NCBI RefSeq assembly: GCF_014196765.1
Contig: NZ_JACIEE010000009.1
Location: 228,318 to 292,317 of the forward strand
Origin: Mycoplana azooxidifex
Lineage (GTDB): Bacteria; Pseudomonadota; Alphaproteobacteria; Rhizobiales; Rhizobiaceae
Length of the DNA stretch: 64,000 nt
Direction: 5' to 3'
Part shown: positions 29,136 through 38,705 of the stretch, in pieces
Layout: every line of letters starts with the position of its first letter
Position numbering within the stretch: the stretch's first letter is position 1
Translations under genes and position numbers: made by a program
The notes under the pieces: model-generated
Seen by the model: the letters and a program-made list of their open reading frames with translations, nothing else
Database searches by the model: none
Told to the model about the DNA's origin: nothing

Positions 29136-29230
29136 GATTGCCCCGCGCTCCATCTGTGCCGAAACGATCTCGACTGGATCTCGAACGACTTTGCCCGCAG
29201 AGCATTCTGCCGACATTTCGGCGCCGACAA

Positions 29231-29248
29231 ACTACCGCAATCGGTAGT
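29231..29248. promoter_or_regulatory. Palindrome upstream of the secreted-protein operon
   Basis: ACTACCGCAATCGGTAGT consists of perfect 7-bp arms (ACTACCG/CGGTAGT) with a 4-base centre, 96-113 bp ahead of ATG 29135. An 18-bp dyad of this type resembles LuxR/TetR-type operators. It is the only such element seen near the operon start. The rest of the 264-bp gap to surf1 has a short GC-rich segment and no clear promoter. Confidence 0.4.
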
Positions 29249-29399
29249 ACCTGACGGCGCGGGGTCTCCCCCTATTTGACTAGGGCGCATTCCCCCCGCC
29301 GGTGCGAAGCGCGCGCCATGCGCGTCAAGGGAGTAGGACGCGCGCCCATTCGCATGCGGCGGCGGCCGGACATGTCGGGCGGAGGCGAACTGATGGGGG

Positions 29400-30164
29400 C
29401 TAGTCCTTGCGGCGTGCGTGCCGCCTGAGGGCGAGCAGGGCGCCGACGCTCATCGCGGCCATGGCGTACCAGGTGAGCGCGTAGACGAGGTGGCTGTTGC
29501 GGAAACGGACGATCGTGAGCCCGCCTGTGGGCAGGCCGCCGGGGTTGGGCGACGCGTCGGCGTCGATGAAGTAGGGAGCGGTCCCCGAGAGACCCGTCGC
29601 GGCCGCGATTGCCGAGACGTCGCGCGAGTACCAGCGATCGCCCGCCGGATCGTTGGAGCGCAGGAAGGCGCCGCCGGGCTCGCTCATCCGGAGCAGGCCG
29701 GTCACCCGCGAAGGCCCTGTGACCTCGCCCTCGCTGCGGGAGGCGGGATCGCGACGGTCGGGCGGCACGAAGCCGCGATTGACGAGGATCGTCGTGCCGT
29801 CCGCCTGGCGAAACGGCGTCATGACCCAGAAGCCGGCGCCGCGCTCCGTCACCGCCTGCACCAGCACTTCCCGTGCGTTGTCGAACGTGCCTTCGGCCGT
29901 CACCCGAAGGTATTCGTGGGTCGGCGCGGAGATATCCGGCCATGTCGGGCGCGGGGGAGGCGCCACGGGGGCCGCATGGATGCGGGCCTCGACGCGGGCG
30001 ATCAGGTCGAGCTTCCAGAAGAGCCGCTGCACCTGCCACGTGCCGAGCAGCACGAAGACGGCGGCCAGGAGGAGCATCCCGCCCGCAAAGGCCAAGGGGA
30101 ATCTTCTGGCGCGGGCGGCACCCGGTGCCGCCACGTCGCCGTGGGCTTTATGGCCGGCGGCCAT
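29400..30164 (-). CDS. SURF1-family oxidase assembly protein
   Basis: The 254-aa protein has the SURF1 pattern of two membrane helices at the ends (about 23-44, LAFAGGMLLLAAVFVLLGTWQ; about 225-245) and a periplasmic middle. The conserved GTWQVQRLFWKLDLI at the first helix and ILVNRGFVPP in the middle are visible. The family helps heme insertion in heme-copper oxidases. It is the last gene of the cyo operon, 17 bp after cyoD, and follows GGAGGG at its start. Confidence 0.9.
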   Translation of the reverse strand: MAAGHKAHGDVAAPGAARARRFPLAFAGGMLLLAAVFVLLGTWQVQRLFWKLDLIARVEARIHAAPVAPPPRPTWPDISAPTHEYLRVTAEGTFDNAREVLVQAVTERGAGFWVMTPFRQADGTTILVNRGFVPPDRRDPASRSEGEVTGPSRVTGLLRMSEPGGAFLRSNDPAGDRWYSRDVSAIAAATGLSGTAPYFIDADASPNPGGLPTGGLTIVRFRNSHLVYALTWYAMAAMSVGALLALRRHARRKD

Positions 30165-30181
30165 GGGTGCCCTCCGGCCGG

Positions 30182-30589
30182 TCAGGGCATGTTCTTCATC
30201 ATCTCGGGCGACATGGGCATCATGTTCACGTTGAGATGATGCATGACCCAGAACGAGCCGGCGAGCATGATCGCGACGATGATCAGCGTGAAGATCAGCG
30301 CCATGATCGTCCAGCCGCCTTCCGAACGCGGGTTCATGTGCAGGAAGCAGACCATGTGCACGACGATCTGCACGGCGGCGAAGATCATGATCAGGACGGC
30401 CGTGATCAGCTTGTTCTCGAACACGTCTCCCATGACCAGCCAGAAGGGAATGGCGGTCAGGATGGCGGCCAGGACGAAGCCGATCAGGTAGGTCTTGAGC
30501 GAGCCGTGGCCGGCGCCGTATCCGTGGCTGTGGCCATGGTGGACGTTGTGGGCATCTTCGTTGGCGGGTGCGTGGGCTTGCGAGCTCAT
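30182..30589 (-). CDS. cyoD: Cytochrome o ubiquinol oxidase subunit IV
   Basis: The 135-aa membrane protein has three hydrophobic helices (about 33-53, 61-80 and 95-117) and a histidine-rich amphipathic N-terminus. SLKTYLIGFVLAAILTAIPF and VHMVCFLHMN are typical of CyoD. ATG 30589 overlaps the cyoC stop (ATGA), so the start further upstream is rejected. It is the assembly/stability subunit of the bo-type oxidase. Confidence 0.93.
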   Translation of the reverse strand: MSSQAHAPANEDAHNVHHGHSHGYGAGHGSLKTYLIGFVLAAILTAIPFWLVMGDVFENKLITAVLIMIFAAVQIVVHMVCFLHMNPRSEGGWTIMALIFTLIIVAIMLAGSFWVMHHLNVNMMPMSPEMMKNMP

Positions 30590-31206
30590 CCGAGAACTCC
30601 CATCAGGTAGACGAAGGAAAAGACGCCGATCCAAACGACATCGAGGAAGTGCCAGAACATCGACAGGCACATCAGCCGGCGGCGGTTCTCCGGAATGAGA
30701 CCGTGCATCTTCACCTGCACCATCAGCGTGACGAGCCAGATGACGCCGAAGGTGACGTGCAGGCCGTGTGTGCCGACGAGCACGAAGAACGACGACAGGA
30801 AGGCACTGCGGCCGGGGCCCGCGCCCTCGAGGATCAGGTGATAGAACTCGTAGAGCTCCAGCGCGAGGAAGATCAGGCCGAAGACGCCGGTCACGCCGAG
30901 CCAGAAGATCGTCTCCATCCTGGCGTTGCGCTCCATCTGGAGCATGGCGAAGCCGTAGGTGATCGACGAGAACAGCAGCATTGCCGTGTTGAAGGCGACG
31001 ATCGACAGGTCGAACAGATCGGCCGGGGAGGGGCCGGCCGCATAATTGCGGCCGAGCACGCCATGCGTGGCGAACAGCACGGCGAAGATGAGGCAGTCGC
31101 TCATCAGGTAGATCCAGAAGCCCAGCATGGTGCTGCCTTCGGGATGGTGGTCGTCCTCCAGATAGAACTGGGGCGCTTCGGTTTCTTGGAGTGCTTTGTT
31201 GCTCAT
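30586..31206 (-). CDS. cyoC: Cytochrome o ubiquinol oxidase subunit III
   Basis: The 206-aa protein has five membrane helices and the family residues FWIYLMSDCLIFAVLFATHG at about 29-48 and GTHGLHVTFGVIWLV at about 140-154. It is a core subunit of the proton-pumping quinol oxidase in the inner membrane. It begins one base before the cyoB stop region and overlaps cyoD by 4 bp, giving tight translational coupling. Confidence 0.95.
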   Translation of the reverse strand: MSNKALQETEAPQFYLEDDHHPEGSTMLGFWIYLMSDCLIFAVLFATHGVLGRNYAAGPSPADLFDLSIVAFNTAMLLFSSITYGFAMLQMERNARMETIFWLGVTGVFGLIFLALELYEFYHLILEGAGPGRSAFLSSFFVLVGTHGLHVTFGVIWLVTLMVQVKMHGLIPENRRRLMCLSMFWHFLDVVWIGVFSFVYLMGVLG

Positions 31207-31207
31207 G

Positions 31208-33211
31208 TCAGGTCCGCTCCGCCAGCAGCTCGGAGCGCGCGTCCTCTGTTTCTGTCACTGTCTCGGCGGGAATGTAGAAGTCCCGGTTATAGTTGAAGGT
31301 GTGGGCGATCGACACGGCGACGATGGCGACGAAGGAGACGATCGCGAGCCACCAGATGTACCAGATCAGGGCGAATGCGAGCGCGATGCTGAGGCCGGCC
31401 AGGATCACGCCCGTTCCGGTGTTCTTCGGCATGTGGATCGGCTTGAAGCCGCCGAGCGGGCGCTCGTAGCCGCGGTTCTTCATGTCGTACCAGCTATCGT
31501 GATCGTGCACGACCGGGGTGAAGGCGAAGTTGTACTCCGGCGGCGGCGAGGACGTGGACCACTCGAGCGTGCGGCCGTTCCACGGGTCGCCGGTGAAGTC
31601 GCGCAACTGGTCGCGCCTCAGGTAGCTGACGGCGATCTGGATGATGAAGGAGGCGATGCCGAGCGCGATCAGGACGGCGCCGAAGGCGGCGATGATGAAC
31701 CAGATCTGCAGCGAGGGGTCCTCGAACTGGCTGACGCGGCGGGTCACGCCCATCAGGCCGAGCACGTAGAGCGGCATGAAGGCGAAGAAGAAGCCGATCT
31801 GCCAGAACCAGAAGCTCATCTTGCCCCAGAAGGGATCGAGCTTGTAGCCGAAGGCCTTGGGCCACCAGTAGACGACGCCCGCCATCAGGCCGAACACGAC
31901 GCCGCCGATGATGACGTTGTGGAAGTGGGCGATCAGGAAGAGCGAGTTGTGCAGGACGAAGTCTGCCGGCGGCACGGCCAGAAGAACGCCCGTCATACCG
32001 CCGAGCACGAAGGTGAACATGAAGCCGACCGTCCAGTACATCGGCACTTCGTAGCGGATGCGGCCGCGATACATGGTGAAGAGCCAGTTGAACATCTTCG
32101 CCCCCGTCGGGATCGAGATGATCATGGTGGTGATGCCGAAGAAGGCGTTCACCGACGCACCGGAGCCCATGGTGAAGAAGTGGTGAAGCCAGACGAGGTA
32201 GGACAGGATCATGATCACGCAGGTCGCGTAGACCATCGAGGCATAGCCGAACAGGCGCTTGCCGCAGAAGGTGGCGACGACTTCGGAGAAGATGCCGAAG
32301 GCCGGCAGCACGAGGATGTAGACCTCCGGATGGCCCCAGATCCAGATGAGGTTGACGTACATCATCGGATTGCCACCAAGGTCGTTGGTGAAGAAGTTCG
32401 TGCCAGCGTAGCGGTCGAGCGAGAGCAAGGCAAGCGTCGCGGTCAGGATCGGGAAGGTGGCGACGATCAGGATGTTGGTGCAGAGCGCGGTCCAGGTGAA
32501 GATCGGCATCTTCATGAAGGTCATGCCCGGCGCCCGCATCTTCACGATCGTGGCGATCAGGTTGATGCCCGACAGCGTCGTGCCGACGCCTGCGACCTGC
32601 AGGCCCCAGATATAGTAGTCGACGCCGACGCCGGGACTGTAGTCGGCCCCTGACAGCGGCGGATAGGCGAGCCAGCCCGTGCGGGCGAATTCACCGACGA
32701 ACAGCGACATCATGATGATGATCGCGCCGGCAGTCGTCATCCAGAAGGAGAAGTTGTTCAGGAACGGAAAGGAGACGTCGCGGGCGCCGATTTGCAGCGG
32801 CACAACGTAGTTCATCAGCCCGGTCACGAAGGGCATGGCCATGAAGAAGATCATGATCACGCCGTGGGCGGTGAAGATCTGGTCGTAGTGATGCGGGTTG
32901 AGATAGCCCTCGCTGCCGTTGAAGGCCCAGGCCTGCTGGATGCGCATCATGATCGCATCGGCAAAGCCCCGCAAAAGCATGACCAGCGCCAGCACCACGT
33001 ACATGATGCCGATCTTCTTGTGGTCGACGCTGGTGAACCACTCCTTCCAGAGGTAGCCCCAGAGCTTGAACCAGGTGACCAGCGCAAGCAGGGCGATGCC
33101 GCCGAGCGCGACCGCGATGAAGGTCACCACGAGGATGGGCTCGTGGTAGGGGATGGCCTCCCAGGTGAGCCTCCCGAAGATGAATTGCGTCAGAGTAGTG
33201 TTGCCGAACAT
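31208..33211 (-). CDS. cyoB: Cytochrome o ubiquinol oxidase subunit I
   Basis: The 667-aa catalytic subunit holds heme b, heme o3 and Cu[21 protein letters not shown] carries a heme b ligand, [15 protein letters not shown] contains the CuB histidine and cross-linked tyrosine, HHFFTMG carries further CuB histidines and [11 protein letters not shown] carries the heme ligands. These are the expected invariant histidines. ATG 33211 is chosen because the in-frame codon at 33223 is TTG. The enzyme oxidises ubiquinol and pumps protons. Confidence 0.96.
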   Translation of the reverse strand: MFGNTTLTQFIFGRLTWEAIPYHEPILVVTFIAVALGGIALLALVTWFKLWGYLWKEWFTSVDHKKIGIMYVVLALVMLLRGFADAIMMRIQQAWAFNGSEGYLNPHHYDQIFTAHGVIMIFFMAMPFVTGLMNYVVPLQIGARDVSFPFLNNFSFWMTTAGAIIIMMSLFVGEFARTGWLAYPPLSGADYSPGVGVDYYIWGLQVAGVGTTLSGINLIATIVKMRAPGMTFMKMPIFTWTALCTNILIVATFPILTATLALLSLDRYAGTNFFTNDLGGNPMMYVNLIWIWGHPEVYILVLPAFGIFSEVVATFCGKRLFGYASMVYATCVIMILSYLVWLHHFFTMGSGASVNAFFGITTMIISIPTGAKMFNWLFTMYRGRIRYEVPMYWTVGFMFTFVLGGMTGVLLAVPPADFVLHNSLFLIAHFHNVIIGGVVFGLMAGVVYWWPKAFGYKLDPFWGKMSFWFWQIGFFFAFMPLYVLGLMGVTRRVSQFEDPSLQIWFIIAAFGAVLIALGIASFIIQIAVSYLRRDQLRDFTGDPWNGRTLEWSTSSPPPEYNFAFTPVVHDHDSWYDMKNRGYERPLGGFKPIHMPKNTGTGVILAGLSIALAFALIWYIWWLAIVSFVAIVAVSIAHTFNYNRDFYIPAETVTETEDARSELLAERT

Positions 33212-33242
33212 CGATCTGTCCAAATTCTCTACAAATGCAGCC

Positions 33243-34436
33243 TCAGGGCTGTGTGCTGTCGTTGGTGTTCAGTTGCGCCGGGGCCGGCCCGTCCTGGCCG
33301 TCTTCCGGCATGGAATGGCCCTGATGCATGTCATGGTTCATGTTGTGATTCATGTCGGGGGCCGCAGGTGTGCCGCTGCCCTCCACGCCTTCGGCCGGCA
33401 CCTCGCTGCGGGGGGCGTTGCCGGTGGCGGGATGGGTCGCGCCGGGCGCTTCCTCGCCGGCGTGGCGATTGTCGTATTCCAGCTTCTGGCGGTTCTCGTG
33501 GCTTTCGACGCCGGCGCCGCCCATCATGTCGACATGCATCATCTCGCTCATGCACATCTGGCCGGGGCGGACGCACATGTTGAGAATGTCCTGGAAGAGC
33601 CCGTCATCGACGGTGGCGAAGTAGCGGACCGGATCCTTGATGCTCGGCTTTTCGAGCTTGAGGTAGGCGTCGCGGTTCAATGCGGTGCCGTTCTGTTTGA
33701 CGCGGGCGACCCATTCGTCGAAGCCGCCCTGCTGCAGGCCGTGGAAGCGGAAGCGCATGTGCGAGAAGCCGTCGCCGCTGTAGTTGGCCGACAGGCCCTC
33801 GAAGTCGCCTTCCTTGTTGATGACGGCGTGGAGCTGGGTCTGCATGCCGGGCATGGCATAGATCATGCCGGCAAGGGCGGGCACGTAGAAGGAGTTCATC
33901 ACCGAGGAGGCGGTGATCTTGAACTGGATCGGCATGTCGACGGGGGCTGCCATCTCGTTGACGGTGGCGATGCCGTAGTCGGGGTAGAAGAACAGCCACT
34001 TCCAGTCCAGCGCCACCACTTCCACCACCAGCGGCTTCGTCTCGGCCGGGAGGGCGCGCTCGGCATCGATCCGCTCGAGCGGGCGGTAGGGGTCGAGCTT
34101 GTGGGTGCTGATCCAGGTGATCGCGCCGAGCGCGATGATGATCGCCAGCGGCGCCGACCAGATCACCACCTCGAGGCCGGTCGAATGATGCCATTCGGGA
34201 TCGTACTTGGCGTCGGTGTTGGCGTTGGAGTTGCGGTAGCGCCAGGCGAAGAAGAACGTCAGGCAGATGACCGGCACGATGATCAGCAGCATCAGCACGG
34301 TCGAGACGACGATCAGGTCCCTTTGCTGCGCGGCGATGTCGCCGGACGGCGACATGACGACCATGTTGCATCCGGAAAGTGCCAATAGGGGCAGGAGGGC
34401 GAGCAGGCCTGCCGCGGACTTGAACTTAATAGACAT
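33243..34436 (-). CDS. cyoA: Cytochrome o ubiquinol oxidase subunit II with long Met/His-rich tail
   Basis: The 397-aa lipoprotein has a lipobox LALSGC at about 18-23 and two membrane helices (about 42-63 and 88-108). The cupredoxin domain lacks the CuA ligands of cytochrome c oxidases, as expected for a quinol oxidase, and contains [20 protein letters not shown]. The tail after about residue 310 is unusual: it is Pro/Gly/Glu-rich and ends in [18 protein letters not shown], a strong candidate metal-binding run. E. coli CyoA is about 315 aa. It is the first gene of the operon. Confidence 0.93.
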   Translation of the reverse strand: MSIKFKSAAGLLALLPLLALSGCNMVVMSPSGDIAAQQRDLIVVSTVLMLLIIVPVICLTFFFAWRYRNSNANTDAKYDPEWHHSTGLEVVIWSAPLAIIIALGAITWISTHKLDPYRPLERIDAERALPAETKPLVVEVVALDWKWLFFYPDYGIATVNEMAAPVDMPIQFKITASSVMNSFYVPALAGMIYAMPGMQTQLHAVINKEGDFEGLSANYSGDGFSHMRFRFHGLQQGGFDEWVARVKQNGTALNRDAYLKLEKPSIKDPVRYFATVDDGLFQDILNMCVRPGQMCMSEMMHVDMMGGAGVESHENRQKLEYDNRHAGEEAPGATHPATGNAPRSEVPAEGVEGSGTPAAPDMNHNMNHDMHQGHSMPEDGQDGPAPAQLNTNDSTQP

Positions 34437-34639
34437 TTCGGACTCGAATTTGCGTTTGTCTAAGTTTTGACTACTCGCGTCGGAGCGCCGGGGGAAATGG
34501 GTTCATTTGTCGCACTGCAGCAATCTGTCGCGTTGCACAAGAGGCGCCGGGGCACTGTAGCAGAGGTTCAGGCATGCTCACAGACGGGTACGAAAAGGCT
34601 GCAAACGGGCACGGCCGAAGTTTTTTATCAGCGCATTTC

Positions 34640-34664
34640 TTGATCTCTTCGGGGGTTTGATCAA
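34640..34664. promoter_or_regulatory. TTGATC...GATCAA inverted repeat between cyoA and the MFS gene
   Basis: TTGATC (34640-34645) and GATCAA (34659-34664) are inverted with 13 bases between; the right arm is also part of a perfect TTGATCAA palindrome (34657-34664). It lies in the 268-bp divergent promoter region. Its arms resemble FNR/CRP-family half-sites, but the spacing is wrong for a classic TTGAT-N4-ATCAA box, so it is only a candidate. Confidence 0.25.
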
Positions 34665-34704
34665 CATTCCGAAGAGGCGCATCATCGCCAGGAGGATGAA
34701 TGAC

Positions 34705-36054
34705 ATGGCAACGGTTGCCAACCCCACATCGAAGGGCCTCGAAGCCGACGCCCGGCGCTTCCATGACGACAAGCCCATTTCGCCGGGCAGCGTCGCCATC
34801 GGTGTGATCATCGGTCGCATGTCGGAGTTCTTCGATTTCTTCGTCTACGGCATCGGCTCGGTGCTCGTCTTCCCCAAGCTCATCTTCCCCTTCGCGCCCA
34901 ATGCGGTCGCAGCGACGCTGATGTCCTTTGCGATCTTTCCGCTGGCCTTCATCGCCCGCCCCGTCGGCTCCTTCTTCTTCATGTGGATAGACCGCAACTA
35001 CGGACGCGGGACGAAGCTGACGGTGGCGCTCGTCATCCTAGGCGGCTCCACGGCCTCGATCGCGTTCCTGCCCGGCTACGATACCTTCGGATACTGGGCG
35101 GTTGCGCTCCTGGCGCTGTTCAGGCTGGGGCAGGGGTTTGCGCTCGGCGGCGCCTGGGACGGCCTGGCCTCGCTCATGAACCTCAACGCCCCGCCCAACC
35201 GTCGCGGCTGGTATGCGATGATCCCGCAGTTGGGCGCGCCGATCGGCTTTGCGCTGGCGAGCGTGCTGTTCGGCTATCTCATCTCCAACATGTCCGAGCA
35301 GGACTTCCTCGACTGGGGTTGGCGCTATCCGTTCTTCGTGGCGTTCGCCATCAACGTCGTGGCGCTGTTCGCGCGCCTGCGCATCGTCGGCAGCAAGGAG
35401 TTCGGCACGGCGATGGAGGCCCAGGAACTGGAGGCGCGGCCGGTCTTCGAAATGCTGAGCAAGCATGCGCGTGACGTCGTGCTCGGGGCCTTCGTGCCGC
35501 TCGCAAGCTTCGCCATGTTCCACCTGGTGACGATCTTCCCCTTGAGCTGGGTCACGCTGAACGGCGGGCAGTCGCCGGCGGAGTTCCTGTTCGTGCAGGT
35601 GATCGGTGCTGCCGTCGGCGTCGTCGGCATCGTGCTTTCGGGCGTGATCGCAGACCGGATCGGGCGGCGCAGCCAGCTGATGCTGGGTGCGGTCATCATC
35701 GCCATCTTCTCGTTCTCCGCCCCGTTCCTGCTGGATGCCGGCGGCAAGGGCCAGGATGCCTTCATCATCATCGGTTTCGGTATCCTCGGCCTGTCCTTCG
35801 GCCAGGCCTCGGGCGTGATGTCGTCGCGCTTCGGCCAGTACTACCGCTACACCGGCGCCGCACTCACCTCCGACCTCGCCTGGCTCGTGGGGGCCGCGTT
35901 CGCGCCGCTGGTGGCGTTGGGGCTCGCCACCAATTTCGGCATCATCTTCATCGGCGGCTACCTGATCTCGGGTGCGATCTGCACGCTGGTCGTCCTCGCC
36001 GTCAGCCGTGTCCTGGACCAGACCAGCGACGGATCGGAACCGGAGAGGCGCTGA
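34705..36054 (+). CDS. MFS transporter, metabolite:H+ symporter (MHS) type
   Basis: The 449-aa membrane protein has twelve predicted helices. IGRMSEFFDFFVYGIGSVLV is the characteristic MHS first-helix motif, and RPVGSFFFMWIDRNYGRGTK and DRIGRRSQLMLG are the MFS loop motifs. Relatives import citrate, alpha-ketoglutarate, proline/betaine or shikimate with protons. The start is ATG 34705, nine bases after AGGAGG (34690-34695); the ATG at 34696 abuts that site. It is divergent from cyoA and followed by a strong terminator. The substrate is uncertain. Confidence 0.9.
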   Translation: MATVANPTSKGLEADARRFHDDKPISPGSVAIGVIIGRMSEFFDFFVYGIGSVLVFPKLIFPFAPNAVAATLMSFAIFPLAFIARPVGSFFFMWIDRNYGRGTKLTVALVILGGSTASIAFLPGYDTFGYWAVALLALFRLGQGFALGGAWDGLASLMNLNAPPNRRGWYAMIPQLGAPIGFALASVLFGYLISNMSEQDFLDWGWRYPFFVAFAINVVALFARLRIVGSKEFGTAMEAQELEARPVFEMLSKHARDVVLGAFVPLASFAMFHLVTIFPLSWVTLNGGQSPAEFLFVQVIGAAVGVVGIVLSGVIADRIGRRSQLMLGAVIIAIFSFSAPFLLDAGGKGQDAFIIIGFGILGLSFGQASGVMSSRFGQYYRYTGAALTSDLAWLVGAAFAPLVALGLATNFGIIFIGGYLISGAICTLVVLAVSRVLDQTSDGSEPERR

Positions 36055-36077
36055 GGCAAGTCTCCGGCCGGAAATGC

Positions 36078-36113
36078 AAAGGGCCCGCGCAGCAGTCGTT
36101 GCGCGGGCCCTTT
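36078..36113. terminator. Strong bidirectional intrinsic terminator
   Basis: AAAGGGCCCGCGCA (36078-36091) pairs with TGCGCGGGCCCTTT (36100-36113) in a 14-bp perfect stem with an 8-base loop. T-rich sequence follows on the plus strand and the AAA on the left gives a T-run on the minus strand. It separates the convergent MFS and nitrilase-family genes. Confidence 0.88.
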
Positions 36114-36131
36114 CTTACGTTGGTGCGGTGA

Positions 36132-37004
36132 TCAAAGGGCGCCGTCGAGGGTCGAAAGCGGGGCGTAGAGCTCCGGCCGCCGGTCGCGGAACAGCCCCCA
36201 GGCCTGGCGCTGGCGTTCGATCGCATCGAGGTCGAAGGTCGCCGTCAGCACGACCTCTGTCTCCCGGTCCGCTTCGGCCACCTTCGCTCCGGTCTGGTCG
36301 GCGATGAAGGAAGAGCCGTAGAAGGTGATCGACGTTCCGTTTCGCCCGTCCTCCGTACCGATGCGGTTGGAGGCCACCACCGGCATCAGGTTGGCGGCGG
36401 CATGGCCCTGCATCACCCGCTGCCAGTGGGCGGCGCTGTCGATCGAGGGATCGTGCGGCTCGCTGCCGATCGCGGTCGGGTAGAGCAGGATCTCGGCGCC
36501 CAGGAGCGCCATGGCGCGGGCAGCCTCCGGAAACCACTGGTCCCAGCAGATGCCGCAGCCGATCGTGCCGTAGCGGGTCTTCCAGACCCGGAAGCCGGTA
36601 TCGCCGGGAGAGAAGTAGAACTTCTCGGTATAGCCGGGGCCATCGGGAACGTGGCTCTTGCGGTAGTTTCCGAGCACGGTGCCGTCGGCATCGACGACGG
36701 CGAGCGAATTGAAATGGGCCTTGCCCGCCCGTTCGAAATAGCTGACCGGCAGGACGACGCCGAGTTCGGCTGCGAGCCGGGCGAAGTGCGCGACCACGGG
36801 GTTATCCGCAAACGGCTTCGCCAGGCCGAAGAACTGCGCGTCCTGGTCCTGGCAGAAGTAGGGTGTCTCGAACAGCTCCTGGACGAGCACGACGTTCGCA
36901 CCCTGCGACGCGGCCCTGCGAACGAGCGCTTCCGCCCGTTCGATGTTGGCCTGCGTATCCCAGGTGCAGGTCATCTGCGTGGCGGCGACGGTGACGGTGC
37001 GCAT
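36132..37004 (-). CDS. aguB: N-carbamoylputrescine amidase-like nitrilase-superfamily hydrolase
   Basis: The 290-aa hydrolase has the Glu-Lys-Cys catalytic set: Glu43 in VQELFE, Lys116 in NYRKSHVP and Cys153 in GICWDQWFPE. DGPGYTEKFYFSPGDTGF is the family signature that marks AguB. Known AguB converts N-carbamoylputrescine to putrescine, CO2 and ammonia. It is the last gene in the minus-strand polyamine cluster and begins 9 bp after the amidohydrolase stop. The linked importer supports a role in polyamine or guanidino/ureido compound use. Confidence 0.85.
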   Translation of the reverse strand: MRTVTVAATQMTCTWDTQANIERAEALVRRAASQGANVVLVQELFETPYFCQDQDAQFFGLAKPFADNPVVAHFARLAAELGVVLPVSYFERAGKAHFNSLAVVDADGTVLGNYRKSHVPDGPGYTEKFYFSPGDTGFRVWKTRYGTIGCGICWDQWFPEAARAMALLGAEILLYPTAIGSEPHDPSIDSAAHWQRVMQGHAAANLMPVVASNRIGTEDGRNGTSITFYGSSFIADQTGAKVAEADRETEVVLTATFDLDAIERQRQAWGLFRDRRPELYAPLSTLDGAL

Positions 37005-37013
37005 GATCGATCC

Positions 37014-38684
37014 TCAGGCCTGGTGGGTGATGCGGCCATCGCAGATGGTCGCCACCGGGCGGATGGCGGGGAAATCCTCGTGAGCGGTCGCCTCGATGTC
37101 GCCCGAAAGGACGACGAGGTCGGCGAGGTAGCCTTCCTTCAGCATGCCCTTGCGGTCCTCCATGAATTCCAGCCAGGCACCGGTGCTTGTATAGGCGGCA
37201 AGCGTCTGCTCCAGCGACAGCCGCTGGTCCGGGTCTCCCTCCCGCCACGGTGTTCGGGTCATGGCGTCGCGGATGCAACTCATCGGGTCGAGCGGCGAGA
37301 CCGGCCAGTCGGTGCCGAAGACGATCCCGGCACCCGCGTCCACCAGCGTCTTCCAGGCGAAGGCGAGCGGCCAGCGCGCCTCGCCGATGAAGCCGAGATA
37401 GGGCTCCAGCGGCAGGCCGGCGCAGCCCGGCGGATGGGTCGGCTGCATGGAGGCGACGGTGCCGAGCTCGGCGAAGCGGGAAATGTCGTCGGGATGGACG
37501 ACCTCGATATGCTCGATGCGGTTGCGGCTGTCGCGCTTGCCGTTCTTTTTGATCGCCGCCTCGTAGCCGTTCAGCACCATGCGCACCGCGCCGTCGCCGA
37601 TGGCGTGCACGGCCACGGGCAGGCGCAGCCGGTCGGCCTCCACGGCGATCGCGTCGAACTGCTCCTGGGAAAACAGCGGCTCGCCCTTCCAGCCCGGCTT
37701 GTGGGCATAGTCGTCGACGAAGACGGCGGTCTCGCCTTCGGTAACGCCGTCCATGAACATCTTGACGAAGTCGCAGCGCAGGCGGTCGCCGGAGAATTCC
37801 TCGCGCCATTGCGCGGCCTTCTCGGAAAGGTCGGAAAGCGGCATGAAGTTCTTCATGTGATAGGGCATGCGCACGCGCACCGGCAGGCCGTCGGCTTTCT
37901 CGATCTCGGCTAGCAGTTCCAGCTGGTAGTGGTTGCCGTCCATGTTCTGCAGCGAGGTGATGCCGAGCGAGGCGACATAGGCGAGGCCCTGCCTGAGGAC
38001 CGCGATGTCGCTGGCCCTGTCTTCGGCGGTGACGCCGTCCGGCTCGCCGCCGGTGCCGATGCCGAGCATCTCGCGGCCACCTGTCTCGCCGAGGGCGGCC
38101 ACCGGGCGGATGGCGTTGCTTTCGCGCAGCTCGCCATTGGCAAGCCCGTCCTCGCCCATGACGATCTCGTTGCCGATGCCGACGTCGCGTCCCTCGATAA
38201 GGCCGGCTTTCTTCAGCGCGATCGTGTTGGCCCAGGCGGTGTGGTGGTCGGGGGCGACGACCAGCAGCGGCCGGCCGGGCAGGATGCGGTCGAGGACGTG
38301 GCGGGTCAGCCGCTCGTCGTCGGAGAGGATCGAATAGTCGGCATGCTGGGCGATCAGCAGGGGACGGTCCGGATACTGGGCGGCATAGGCATGGACCGCC
38401 TCCTCCAGCGCCGCGTAGCCCTTGACCTTGTAGAGCGACAGTTCGCTGAGCTCGACGGAGCCCGGGAAGATGTGCATGTGGGATTCGTTAAAGCCCGGCA
38501 GCACGGTGCCGCCGCGCGCGTCGATCACGCGGGTCGAGGGACCGGCAAGGGCGAGCACGTCCGCCTCCGCACCGACGGCGAGGATGCGGTTTGCGGCAAT
38601 CGCGACCGCGCCTGCGCGCGGCCTGGCCTCGTCCATGGTGAGGACGCGCGCGTTGCGGATGATGAGGTCTGCCTTGGTCTGCAT
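37014..38684 (-). CDS. YtcJ-like metal-dependent amidohydrolase
   Basis: The 556-aa protein is of the amidohydrolase superfamily, YtcJ/Amidohydro_3 branch. The metal-binding HMH is at residues about 70-72 (GFNESHMHIFPG). A further His is in VHAIGDGAV and the catalytic aspartate lies in VFGTDWPVSPLDP. Family members hydrolyse amide or carbamate bonds in N-substituted compounds. The gene lies between the serine hydrolase and aguB and is probably co-transcribed. The chemical substrate is not determinable, but the surrounding genes suggest an N-acyl or ureido amine. Confidence 0.85.
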   Translation of the reverse strand: MQTKADLIIRNARVLTMDEARPRAGAVAIAANRILAVGAEADVLALAGPSTRVIDARGGTVLPGFNESHMHIFPGSVELSELSLYKVKGYAALEEAVHAYAAQYPDRPLLIAQHADYSILSDDERLTRHVLDRILPGRPLLVVAPDHHTAWANTIALKKAGLIEGRDVGIGNEIVMGEDGLANGELRESNAIRPVAALGETGGREMLGIGTGGEPDGVTAEDRASDIAVLRQGLAYVASLGITSLQNMDGNHYQLELLAEIEKADGLPVRVRMPYHMKNFMPLSDLSEKAAQWREEFSGDRLRCDFVKMFMDGVTEGETAVFVDDYAHKPGWKGEPLFSQEQFDAIAVEADRLRLPVAVHAIGDGAVRMVLNGYEAAIKKNGKRDSRNRIEHIEVVHPDDISRFAELGTVASMQPTHPPGCAGLPLEPYLGFIGEARWPLAFAWKTLVDAGAGIVFGTDWPVSPLDPMSCIRDAMTRTPWREGDPDQRLSLEQTLAAYTSTGAWLEFMEDRKGMLKEGYLADLVVLSGDIEATAHEDFPAIRPVATICDGRITHQA

Positions 38685-38705
38685 GGGAACTCCTGCCCGG
38701 TCGCG

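Noticed and set aside
34640..34664. FNR/FixK box controlling the quinol oxidase operon
   Set aside because: The arms match half-sites but the 13-base spacing does not fit TTGAT-N4-ATCAA, so no FNR control is claimed.
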